Shown: positions 11,096-20,580 of the stretch, piece after piece
Numbering within the stretch: the stretch's first letter is position 1
Layout of the letters: each line of letters opens with the position of its first letter
From: Pocillopora verrucosa
Lineage: Eukaryota; Cnidaria; Anthozoa; Scleractinia; Pocilloporidae
Length of the DNA: 64,000 nucleotides
NCBI RefSeq assembly: GCF_036669915.1
Contig: NC_089315.1
Coordinates: 18,892,510 to 18,956,509 of the forward strand
Direction of reading: 5' to 3'
Program-made: the position numbers and the translations under genes
Notes under the pieces: model-generated
What the model saw: only the letters and a program-made list of their open reading frames with translations
Databases searched by the model: none
What the model was told of the DNA's origin: nothing

Positions 11096-12065
11096 TGTTA
11101 CGGAAAAATTTACTCATTTTTCCGTGTTTGTTTGGAACATATTTATGCGCAGACTTTTCGCATTTAACCATATCCAGTTTGTTCGAGTTCATACAAGTTC
11201 TTTCATTCTAGTAAATAAAAAGATATATATATATAGAAAATCACAGTAGCTTTTGGAATACATTTTGCTTGTGACTCGCTTTCATTATGCACCTGCACGT
11301 CGGTACTTTTGTTGTTCATTACTAGTGAAATTTTCGGTAAATAAAGTGTTCCTGGTCTTTGTGGAAAAATTGGTTCTCATGGTAGTTGGAAGCTGAATTT
11401 AAACTCGTAATTTTAAATTCCTTTCATACGACAGTTTCCACACCAACCTTGCATAGATAAGCAGAAACTTTTACTTACTTTTCCACTTTTATTTCCTAAG
11501 CTGCGCTACTGCAATTAAGATGGGTATATTTTTACTAGAACTATGAATTCTCACCTAAGTTTCCTATTTCTGATGGCCTCGAGTTTATTGCGTCCGTCTT
11601 TTCAGTTTGAGATTCTTTTCGTCATAGAAACAGATGGAATATTTAAGTAGCTTTCGTTTAATTTCAAGGAAACATTTTCCGCTTCTTTCGTTATACTGTT
11701 CAAATATGGTAGATTTAGAGAACAATGGAACCTCACACCAGTTCATAGTTAAGCAAGTACTTTGTAAAGCTGTTTCGATTATATGCATGACGGCGTGCCG
11801 ATTACATACACGACGGCGTGCCGATTACACAGACGACCGCGTGACGATTACAATTTTAGTTTTGACTCTGGCATGATGTGTGTCAGAGTGCTCTTCGAAT
11901 AAAAGTCTGCTGTGGAACCAAAACGCTATCTCATCCTTGACGTCCGTATAAGCTCGCTCGAAGTAGATCTCCGTGTGCCAGGAGTGGTCTCTACCGAGTT
12001 AATTTCCCCCGTTTCGTAAGTTTCCCGCGAAGTTCAGTTAGAGTGCGCGAAAACCTATCGTCACA
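11096..12065. mobile_element. Solo LTR (Gypsy-like) with ACAC target duplication
   Basis: The 970-bp block begins TGTTACGG and ends CGTCACA (TG...CA, imperfect inverted termini). It is flanked by ACAC on both sides (11092-11095 and 12066-12069). The uninterrupted sequence in the other receptor copies reads AAGGACACCCACAG, so the empty site can be reconstructed directly. An AATAAA at about 11899, followed by a GC-richer stretch, fits an R/U5 region read on the plus strand. A roughly 20-bp unit containing GACGGCGTGCCGATTAC is repeated about three times at 11790-11852. No internal coding region remains. The 4-bp duplication and termini suggest Ty3/Gypsy. Confidence 0.7.
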
Positions 12066-12069
12066 ACAC

Positions 12070-12219
12070 CCACAGTAAAAGGCATTGCAATGACTGCGTT
12101 GATGATATCACTGATGGCTAAAGAAATAATGTAGAGGTTTGTGGACGTCCGGAGCCTTGCATTTCTATACACGTCTATGCATATAAGGCGGTTTCCAATC
12201 AGGCACACCGTGGTCATTG
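12070..12219 (-). pseudogene. GPCR copy 3 fragment: TM1 to TM2
   Basis: Minus-strand translation gives TVCLIGNRLICIDVYRNARL, then SLAISDIINAVIAMPFTVGV, which matches TM1-TM2 of the receptors. It lies between the solo LTR and the inverted-repeat element. The TM1-end to TM2 segment is present here and again at 10930-11090, so this copy had an internal duplication before the LTR inserted at its junction. Confidence 0.8.
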
Positions 12220-12644
12220 TGACAAGAGGGTCTGAATGGGGTTTAGTGTTTAGTGTTATTTGTCCATACTTTTTAGTGTTTACTGTTAAATTGGCCATTT
12301 TTTTAATGTTTACTGTTCTTGAAAAAAATACTGTTTAGTGTTTGAAAGGAGACCCCAAAGTTTTTTTTTAAGGATTTTCAAATTTTATCTGCTCTTTTAA
12401 ATTCTGCAAGAAAATCAAGAAAATCACTCGCCGGAACAGTGAGCCAAAGCTGAAATGCTCTTGTCCTTAGAACCCATAATGCGCCTTACTAGACCCTCAG
12501 TACTGGATGTACTTAAGGGGATACGTTTGGTAATCCACACAATAGTTCCTGAAAAGTATCGCTTCTGGAAATCCAACCAAAGTAGTGTTTGCAAAAGACC
12601 AATTGCACTTGAAATTGGGCCCCAAGGCAAAGAACTGGCGTTAG

Positions 12645-14531
12645 ACTACGATTTCGACTCTCGATAGTCTGGTAGAACTGCTTTTACACCGACCAGTCGA
12701 TGTAAATGTTCGGAGGGAAGTATTCAAGGATGCGCGGGACCTATGCTTTACCAATGGCGTAGTCTTCGTTGCAGAGAGAGGCTCATCAGCAATCCGTTTC
12801 ATTGAATTGAAAGGCGAAGTACTTTTCAAACCCGGACGCCTAAAATCGCGAGCTGACTTGCTCTCGCAGCTTAGTCGTTTCAGATTGTCACTTGAGGGTA
12901 CAGGTCCACTTCTACAGAAGCGGTTGACAACACATCTGAGATCTTTAGCTGCACAAGTCGAGAACTGAATAAACAAATTGTCCATATTAACCCACCTTTA
13001 AATAAATCAACTTCCATCTGTGCGGCAAGTAAGGATATCCTCTTGTGTGCAGATGATGAGCAGAGAAGCATAATGCAGCTGGAGTTAGATTACAATGGAG
13101 TGGCTATCATCGGTAGTAGGCTGAGACAGATAAACTACTCCAATGACGTGACAAGTGTTGAATTTTTTTATGTTCTGCGGCAATCAGCATACTTGGCTGC
13201 AACTAGTGCAGCTGGAGGGTTATATGGTTGTATGGTTATATGGTTGGAGGGTTATATGGTTGTAACCTCGATTGAGCAACTCTTGCGGAATTCTTCAGAT
13301 TCTTGTAAGGAAATCAGGAAGCTGTATGGTTATGAGGGCAACATTGTTTTCACCGACAACAAAGATCAAAAGGTTAAGACCTTTAATCCCTTAAGTGCAA
13401 CAGTCGAGACCTTGTTGGGTACTGGCCATGAAGGAACCGTTGGTGGAACTGAAGAAAGCTGCTCATTTACACAATTTCATGCAATCTGTTCCTTGTAGAA
13501 AATTTTTTTTGTTTCCGATATAGCTGCTGAAACAATCAAACTAGCTTCGGGGCTTACTGGCAAAGTGTCCTTTCTTCGCAACCTCGAATGTCTCTATGAT
13601 AGTTTTGGAATTGGTGCACATACGATCGACGCGGTCCAATTATCTCTTCAAGATGCTGTGTGCATTGTTTCATCTGTAAATGCTTATATTAAAAACACAG
13701 TCGCTGAAGTAAGGCAGCACTATAAAATGAAAGAAACGGCAACAATAAATGGCCCTGAAGGAACTGTTTCCAGCAAAACACAGTAGTCATTGGTGCTTCT
13801 CGAAAGAGGTATGGAACAGCTACGAGATAACGTTAAGAATGTAAACGAGGACTATCTTGGTGACATTGACCTGCGTAGGCTGCTAACAACTCAGGTGGAG
13901 AACTTTCATGCAGTCTCCCACTTCAAAAATGAGACTTTCACCGCTCTTCAGCATGCTCAAGACGTTGGAACAATTTCAGAGGAATTTTTAAAGAGAAAAA
14001 CGAAGTGGGGTGCGAAGTACTTCACACTTGAGAAGTCTTATTATCCAGTGCCTAAATACGGTGTGGAGTTACGGGACGTAGATTTGATGAAACCTCCTTC
14101 AGCTGATAACGTTGACCCCAACATTGAGGCAGCCATGAGGGAATTGGTTGACAGGTATCGACCTGTCAAGGACGGCAAGAAGCGAATCAACAAAAGACAA
14201 AGCATGAGCCCTGCCGCCAGCTGTATATTCCAGTACGCCATCGTGTACTAGAGTAACATTCCAAGAGGATGTTTAAGATGATCTAGGGACAGACAATGAA
14301 GAACGAGTCGACCAGGATACAAATATTCCACGAGCTACGAACGAAGTACCGAGAATCACATTTGTTGACGAAAGCATGCCCAGAGTTGTCGCAGTTGGTG
14401 ACGTGACAGACCTCCCCGAGCAACAGGATGAATTCGACACCGACTCGGAGAGCGATGCGGATAATGATACAGACATAACGTTCAGCAGATTTGGTCGCAC
14501 CACCCGCACTTATTTCCGCCTTGATCTCTAG
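12645..14531 (+). pseudogene. NHL-repeat-like gene inside the inverted-repeat element
   Basis: With one frame change near 12960, the plus strand reads VELLLHRPVDVNVRREV, then FKDARDLCFTNGVVFVAERG, then (13043 on) a unit with IVFTDNKDQKVKTFNPLSAT and LLGTGHEGTVGG, which looks like an NHL/beta-propeller blade. The frame is broken by TAG at 13496 and again at 13784. It continues with a helical-looking region (FLRNLECLYDSFG, NGPEGTVSSKT, TTQVENFHAVSHFK, YYPVPKYGVELRD) to 14251. After another frame change it ends in an acidic tail finishing GRTTRTYFRLDL. I recall similar proteins being repetitive in coral gene sets, but I know of no defined function. It is dead here but only lightly damaged. Confidence 0.6.
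13213..13263 (+). repeat. Short tandem duplication inside the NHL-like pseudogene
   Basis: GGAGGGTTATATGGTTGTA occurs twice with an intervening ATGGTTATATGGTT run, giving a translated stretch of Gly, Tyr, Met and Val that looks foreign to the protein. It is likely a local slippage expansion. Confidence 0.7.
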
Positions 14532-15053
14532 AAACAGTTGGGACAATCGCCACTATTCAGGTATGGAATATAATCAAATGTTTTTGGCCAGGATGGAGTG
14601 ACATGTCTGTCATTTTTGTTGACCATTATACATTGTGAGCACTGTAGCCGATCTTATTGGTAAAAGAATATTCTGTTATTGCATTCATTACTAGTCAAAT
14701 TTAAACACTCATATATGTTAACTCTCACATTCCTTGTAATTTTCGTATTATCTCTTTTTGTTTACAGCGCAGATACACCAACTGGGACCATCTCACAAAG
14801 CCAACCAATCATACTGAGGTATTCATACAACGGATGGCAGTCCGTAAATTTGCTTAATTTTACTGTTCATTTCGATATTCTATCCCATTGGCTGTTTGAT
14901 TTGAATATCGTAATCTGATTTGTTACTAATATATTTTCTCTAAGTGGTCACGGTTGGTGAATCCTCGCTGTAAAAGCGCTCTAAGAATAGAATTGTTATG
15001 AGTTATACAAGCCAAATCTGCGGTAGTCTTAAATATCGTCGGTCATAAATCTG

Positions 15054-15205
15054 TGGACATCTTTGGCAGTCTCATTGGACATCTTCGGCAGTCTTTGGAC
15101 ATCTTAAGCAGTGTTCGGACATCTTTGGCAGCCTTCAGACATCTTCGACAGCTTTCGGAAATCTTCGGCAGCTTTCGGATATCTTCCTCACTCTTCGGAA
15201 GTCTT
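15054..15205. repeat. Minisatellite, about 20-bp unit
   Basis: There are about seven imperfect copies of a unit like GGACATCTTCGGCAGTCTTT, drifting towards TTCGGAAATCTTCGGCAGC at the right. It lies inside the inverted-repeat element near its right end. Frames through it on either strand give periodic peptides that I regard as artefacts. Confidence 0.85.
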
Positions 15206-15447
15206 GAAATAATCCCGAATTGTTGGAAAATGGCCAAAAAAACCTCTTTGAGACAATAAACATAGGCCCAACATAAATATTTCCCCTTTTAGGGTGTGGT
15301 TTGTTTGTTAATGGGAAAAAAATAATGTTACAACGAATTTTTTAATGTTAGTGTTAAAATGGCTGAAAATTAGCTGTTTAATGTTACACAGTCAAAAAAA
15401 TAAGTGTTTAGTGTTATCGAAGTACCCCCATTCAGACCCTCTGACAA

Positions 15448-15750
15448 GGATGCATCGCTCCAAATATTCAGAACGAGACTTCTCTGTTTGAGTTCCGAAT
15501 CCATTGGTTTCCGTCGATAGGTTTTTTTTTCTTGCTTCTGGCCAACAGCTGAGTTCTAAATAATGGAAGAGCAAGGAAGCTTTAATAAAAAATGACTACA
15601 GAAGTACAAGTATCATTTGGTAAGGAGTGAATTAAATAAGATTACTGTGAAGCGGCGGTCTGTAAAGCTGGGATATTAAATGGTACTTTCAATAGGCATC
15701 TGCTACATTTTAGAAAACAGAAGTGTCCATTTCTAACGGACTAGCGAAGA
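15448..15750 (-). pseudogene. GPCR copy 3 fragment: N-terminus and upstream flank
   Basis: The minus strand at about 15560-15448 encodes the start of the receptor (ATGGATTCGGAACTCAAACA and following), up to TM1, where the inverted-repeat element interrupts it. Beyond it, 15540-15740 is the reverse complement of the conserved receptor 5' flank (compare 285-350). Together with 12070-12219 and 10088-11091 this defines one inverted, twice-interrupted receptor gene. Confidence 0.8.
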
Positions 15751-15813
15751 CTTACTTAAGATGTATTTGTAGTAGAACTCACAACTCAGCTCAACACTTT
15801 GCAGATAACAAAT

Positions 15814-15976
15814 AACAATTGGTTCATACGTTCGCGTACGTTCATCGAAGCACGCGGGAAGTTTGGAGAGCACGAAAGATGCGTAAGAGTTGCTCGAGGC
15901 GTAGCCTCGAGCAACTCTAGCTTCTTGAGTGGTTCACATATTGATGAACGCACAGCTGACGTATGAACCAATTGTT
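15814..15976. repeat. MITE-like hairpin element with nested inverted repeats
   Basis: The outer arms AACAATTGGTTCATACGT (15814-15831) and ACGTATGAACCAATTGTT (15959-15976) are perfect inverted repeats. Inside, AGAGTTGCTCGAGGC, three bases, then GCCTCGAGCAACTCT (15886-15918) forms a second perfect hairpin. No coding capacity is seen. The size and symmetry fit a non-autonomous DNA element. Confidence 0.8.
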
Positions 15977-16875
15977 TTATGACATTTTCAACCCGATGGA
16001 AATTTTTTTTCTCGAGGGATTTGTTTGCTGACGTCATGAGCATGCACAATAGGTATATGAAGCACGCTCGCGCAATTTAATTTGAGTAGACAAATTTACT
16101 AGCTATGTTATAAATTGTTTTGAATAATTCAAACATTCAATGAATGAACGTTGCATTGATTAGTTCAGTAATTAACAAATACGTCACGTTTTAACTTTCT
16201 TAGTTTGAGGGATTATTAATTATTAACTGTAGCAAGGAACACTCAGTGAAGTTGTCAACCATGTTTAAACTTTTTTGACACTTGCCACGACAGAATTCAT
16301 TTTCAAATGAATTTTTTGCAGGAAACCAACGCGATTATTTTTATTTTCTCACGATCTTACTGTATCCTTACATTTTTTCTTTTTTCTTAATGTGCTGTTT
16401 TCGAGGAGCAGAAGTTTCTGCTCTTTTTGGTTGATACAAGGGTTTTTTCGTTGGTGTAGACAAGCACCGCTTTGAAATGATTTCTCCGATTCTTTCGTTG
16501 CTATGATAATTTGTTATCTCTATCTCACATATAGGCTGGAAGAATATACCCTTGGAAAAAGAAACTAAAATGTTTCCTGAACATCGAGGATAGCCAACGA
16601 CAAGTATTGATCTTCGTTCAGTGATGACTTGTATTTTGCAGATCGTGTAGCTATTGTAATTACTAAATGAAATTATGCTGAAGTTAAAAATCTTGCCATC
16701 GCCTGTCTTAATAATGTAGTTTTCCATATTACTCTCTATCCAAAAGTAGATACGTTTTTGTTTCAGCTTCAATTCATGATGATCATCTGTAGTTATTGAA
16801 GATATTTCATTTTTGAGACTTCAAATAAAAGAAGTTGTCTACATGTGTAATGGCGTGGTGATCCAAGAGTTCGTT
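15977..16875. other. Intergenic, no supported gene
   Basis: The stretch is AT-rich. A 134-codon open frame on the minus strand (16368-16772) has no motif that I recognise, an unusual composition and no visible homologue in the window, so I do not call it as a gene. Confidence 0.5.
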
Positions 16876-16976
16876 TTATATATTAAATCTATCGCTTAAA
16901 TTGATATCATTTTATAAATATCCTTCGTTTTTGGTTCATTTCGAACGTTGACCGCCCGGTCCCTGACCAAGGTACT
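16876..16976 (-). pseudogene. Orphan GPCR C-terminal tail fragment
   Basis: The reverse complement contains GGTCAGGGACCGGGCGGTCA followed by the Asn-Val-Arg ... Glu-Pro-Lys-...-Lys-Asp-like tail codons, the ISI-stop equivalent and the post-stop GCGATAGATTTAATAT seen after receptor copies 1 and 2. Only the last 30 or so codons remain. It marks a further receptor copy, now lost. Confidence 0.75.
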
Positions 16977-16984
16977 TTATTTAA

Positions 16985-19100
16985 CATTCCTATTAAGGCT
17001 TTTCAGATTTTAATTACAATGAAAAAATGATATTTAAAGAATAAAAAAAACTGTAGTAATATCATAATGCATATGATAATCATATTTAAAAACTATATCA
17101 TTACTCCTTAGAAATATTCTATAAAACCAGTTTAAAACTTAAAAAGAGTCAATACATCTAACACTCTCGGGCAGATTGTTCCACATTGTAACCGCTCTAT
17201 ACAAGAAACTGCCCTGACATGCAGATGAGCAGTACTTCGGAATCTGGCACAGATTCTTATTTCTAGTGTTGCGGCCGTGGATGTCTGATCTTATGATAAA
17301 CCTGTCGCTCAAGTACGATGGAGCTAGACCTTTGAGGCACTTAAAAGCCATAGTAGCATCTCTTAATCTTAGTTATCCAAAGTTTATTTGGTTTACTTTG
17401 GTTTTCCTTCGTTTTGAGAGGAGCTTGTTCATTGCTTATGGTACAAAAGATATGTAGAAATCTAGTACACTCTCATTTGTTACAGCAGCTTTAACTACAG
17501 GAGACCAATAGGTCATTTTCGATATATTAAAATTCAAACTTTGCTCTGAGGCTTGGAGGAGTAAAACAGAGGAAATCACATCGAGGTTGGGGAATGAACA
17601 ATTATATTTATTTCTTTTTTGTATTTCCCATAGCCTCGGAGCCACGTTAGAATTTTAATGTATAGAAAATGGCCTATTAATCTTTCTTAAATCAGACAAA
17701 AATTGATTTTTTCTGTCAAATTCTTATTTTGATTTGCAAAAACTTCCTGAATTCAACGATCCTGATGGCCTAAATTATCAGAGGATTGGAACCCTCGGAT
17801 GTCGTATGTTGAGTTTAAGTATTATTTCATTTTAGTATTAGTGACAAGTGTGTTAATATTTATTTCTCCAGGATTAAGACGGTTACGTTACGGTTCCACC
17901 AGCCGGATGCATTGTCTCTTCAAGTTTATCAAGAAATTCCTTCAAATGTCTATTTGATTGTTAATAGCCTCAACAATCATGTCTGGTGTCAACATACCTA
18001 TTTCCAATTTCATTAATTTTTAAATCACCTCTCGTGCAGAAATCAAAATTTTTCTACATTTGCTAATTTGCGACACTCAGCCTCCAAAAGAGGAATTACG
18101 AACATGAGTCACCATACCATAACCTGATAATTCAAAATGCATTATATAATATTACATTGAGATGTAAATCGTGTTTCAGAAAAACCTAACATTTCGAGAA
18201 AAAAAAAGGATTAAAACCGACTATCTCACAAACATCGCCGAGGCGCTCTTAAGATGTTCGGGTGAGATGCTGGTGGCTGTGGCATAAAACCAACAGAGAG
18301 CTGATTATTTAGGGTAAAAATTCCGTGACTATGGTAGGATAATATATCAAATCAGGATCGCTTGAAGAGTAGGCCCTAGCCCTTTACATAAAAGTAATAT
18401 CTCCCCATAAAGAAAAGATGACTTAAAACTTGTAAACAATTACGAAATACGAATTTATAGAACATATTTTATAAGCATTTTTTTCTCCAAACGTCACAAG
18501 GCTGTTATGAAAATCATAATTCTGATTTTGGGCGGTCACTTGAATCTACATGTAGCTTTGTAGCCGCATTTTCAATCCACTTTAATTAATCTAAAAAGGA
18601 AGAAAAAGATAGCAGAAATTAGACTATGCAATTAGAAAGTACTGTTACCTTTATGTTTCGATTTTGCCCTCACAATTTTTTGTCTGCTATCTTTCTTGAT
18701 GACTGTCTACTTTCGTACCTCAACTAAGTAATTTGTGTTTACGTATCCTGATTAAGTTTTTTTTTCATAGCTTGTAGAAAGAAACAGTCCTAGATCCCAG
18801 AATCCCATTAGCTTGTTGAAAACAAATCAAAATTCACGGTCATTACTACTTTAGCTCATTTCTCGTCATGTTTTCTGATACGCGAAAAATCCGTGAGGAC
18901 CTTCAATATTATGCCCGCCACGAGCTCGTGACGAAAACGTCTCGATTTAGGAATATATTAGTCTCGACCATCAAATTTATTGGTTTCAAACCGTACTGAA
19001 CGCCAAACTTCTTCCAAAGACCGCTTATTCGAAAGCTATCAAAGAAGTTAACCACATTCTATTAAAATTGAGAAAAATCGTTTTAATAAAATTGACGATC
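16985..19100. repeat. Segmental duplication, right copy (upstream of GPCR copy 4)
   Basis: This is collinear with 5270-7400. It starts with the same LINE 3' fragment and continues to the proximal flank of the intact receptor. It contains no other gene. Confidence 0.75.
17139..17351 (-). mobile_element. LINE ORF2 C-terminal fragment
   Basis: The minus-strand frame of 70 codons reads AFKCLKGLAPSYLSDRFII ... CSSACQGSFLYRAVTMWNNL and then PESVR. The pairing of 'KGLAPSYL' with 'WNNLP' is the C-terminal signature of CR1/L2-type LINE polyproteins. It is better preserved than its duplicate at 5457-5642 but is only a fragment. Confidence 0.75.
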
Positions 19101-19530
19101 GATTAATTAGAGCACAAACAGAATGGGAAACAAGACCATCGAAAACACCATTTATCTCAGCTTTTCAGACCGCCAGTTGTCGTCAATATCCTATTAATTA
19201 TTAATACACTTCCATATTCAAATGAGGAGTTTAAAATTGTTTGAAAACTTGAAGCTAAAATCGAAAACATTCGTGTCCATTTTGATTCAAGCCTCCTTGC
19301 TCTTCGATTAACCAAAGCTCAACGGTTGGCTTGAAGTGCGATTGACGCTAGTTATCTTCAGTATCCTATCTGTTTATACATGCTCTCCCATACTCAAATA
19401 AGGAGTTTCGAACTGTTTGAAAACTTGAAACCAAAATTGGAAACATTCGTGACAATTTTGATTAAGTCTCCTTGCTCTTCGATTAATCATAGCTCACCGG
19501 TTGACTAAAAAGTAAGATTGACCAAAACCA
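19101..19530. other. Proximal 5' flank of GPCR copy 4
   Basis: No gene is seen. A unit of about 140 bp is repeated, at about 19205-19330 and 19385-19505, with shared text such as AAACTTGAAAC and CTTGCTCTTCGATTAA. This mirrors the partial 5' duplications upstream of copies 1 and 2. Any promoter should lie here, but no element is clear. Confidence 0.5.
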
Positions 19531-20580
19531 ATGGATTCGGAACTCAAACAAAGAAGCCTGGCTCTGAATATTTTGGAGCCATGTATCCTTGTTACAATGA
19601 CAATGGTGTGCCTGATTGGAAACTGCCTGACATGCATAGCTGTGTACAGGAACGAAAGGCTTCGTACCTCCACAAACATCTACCTGATTTCTTTAGCTAT
19701 CAGTGATATTATCAACGCTGCCATCGTAATGCCTTTGACTGTGGGTGTCCTTATTATAGGGGAATGGCCATACGGCGAGGCAGTCTGCGATTTCCACGCC
19801 TTCTTCACCCTGTTTTCCGTTTACGTATCCCCAACCACGATGGGACTGACGGCCTTCAACAGATACGTCCGCGTCGCTAAGCCTCAACACTACCCACAAA
19901 TCTTTACTGATGCTCGGTCAAAAATATATGTCGCTGCGGTTTGGCTGACTGTCGCCGGGTACGTTTCAATTCCCAAGATGGCTGGCTGGACCGAATATGG
20001 CTTCTTTGCTGGGTATGCCGTTTGCACAACTGTGCAACCCACAGAAACTATGAAAACAGTTCATTATAGCATCGTTGTCTGTTTTTTCTTTCTTCTTCCA
20101 CTTGGAGTTGCATCAGTTTCCTACTTCAAGGTCTTCAAGAAAATAAAACATCATAATCTGAACATGGCTTCAACGGCCCAAGCCGAGGACAGGGAAAATC
20201 GACTGACCGTCAAAGAGATCAAGGTTACCAAATCGCTCGCCATTGTTGTGTTCGCCTTCGCACTGTGTTGGATTCCATTTTGGATCATTGTGGTGATACA
20301 GCGCTTCGCTTCTGATGTTGTCGTTCCACGTAACATACAACTGCTTTGTCCCTTTTTGATGTTCTTCTCGAGCACTATCAACCCATTTATATATGCTGGC
20401 ATGAATCCCTCATTCCGCGCCGAGTTTCGTCGAATTTTGCTCTGCAAAGTGAAGTCATTACAAGTGTGTAAGGAGCTCCGCGGTTCCAAAGACCTTGATT
20501 TAAAGAAAATATCGGCGGGGAGCGACCGTGGAGTCGGATATCAGGAAGAAGAGGGGGGTACTTCAGTCACAAACGTTTAA
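19531..20580 (+). CDS. Class A GPCR copy 4, melatonin-receptor-like, intact single exon
   Basis: The product is 349 aa. Landmarks match copy 1: TM1 Gly-Asn, LAISD, GEWPYGEAVCDF, FNRYVRV (NRY for DRY), CWIPFW and NPFIYAGMNPSFRAEF. The transmembrane core is nearly identical to copy 1. Differences concentrate in loop 2, where CTTVQPTETMK replaces CIVEQPTTAIM, in the NRY-adjacent residue (VAKP instead of VKP), and in the tail, which is shorter and ends in TSVTNV. Loop 2 divergence could alter ligand preference. The start is the first Met and is conserved among copies. A 5' flank of its own suggests it is expressed, but that is inference. Confidence 0.9.
   Translation: MDSELKQRSLALNILEPCILVTMTMVCLIGNCLTCIAVYRNERLRTSTNIYLISLAISDIINAAIVMPLTVGVLIIGEWPYGEAVCDFHAFFTLFSVYVSPTTMGLTAFNRYVRVAKPQHYPQIFTDARSKIYVAAVWLTVAGYVSIPKMAGWTEYGFFAGYAVCTTVQPTETMKTVHYSIVVCFFFLLPLGVASVSYFKVFKKIKHHNLNMASTAQAEDRENRLTVKEIKVTKSLAIVVFAFALCWIPFWIIVVIQRFASDVVVPRNIQLLCPFLMFFSSTINPFIYAGMNPSFRAEFRRILLCKVKSLQVCKELRGSKDLDLKKISAGSDRGVGYQEEEGGTSVTNV

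Larger units (their letters stand above)
12226..15441. mobile_element. 3.2-kb element with 16-bp terminal inverted repeats and 6-bp target duplication
   Basis: The left end GAGGGTCTGAATGGGG (12226-12241) is the exact reverse complement of the right end (15426-15441). TGACAA flanks both ends (12220-12225 and 15442-15447), and the intact receptor copies show the empty site, ending TGACAAGG. Both ends have subterminal copies of a TTTAGTGTTA-type motif, for example at 12242-12262 and 15403-15415, in the same strand orientation. The cargo is a decayed NHL-repeat-like gene (12645-14531) and a 20-bp minisatellite. I recognise no transposase, so the superfamily is undetermined. Confidence 0.85.

Noticed and set aside
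15053-15259. Periodic Leu/Ser/Phe frames on both strands
   Set aside because: Product of the 20-bp minisatellite, not a repeat protein.
16368-16772. 134-codon open frame on the minus strand
   Set aside because: No recognisable motif, no homologue in the window and AT-rich surroundings; probably chance, although a small orphan gene is not excluded.
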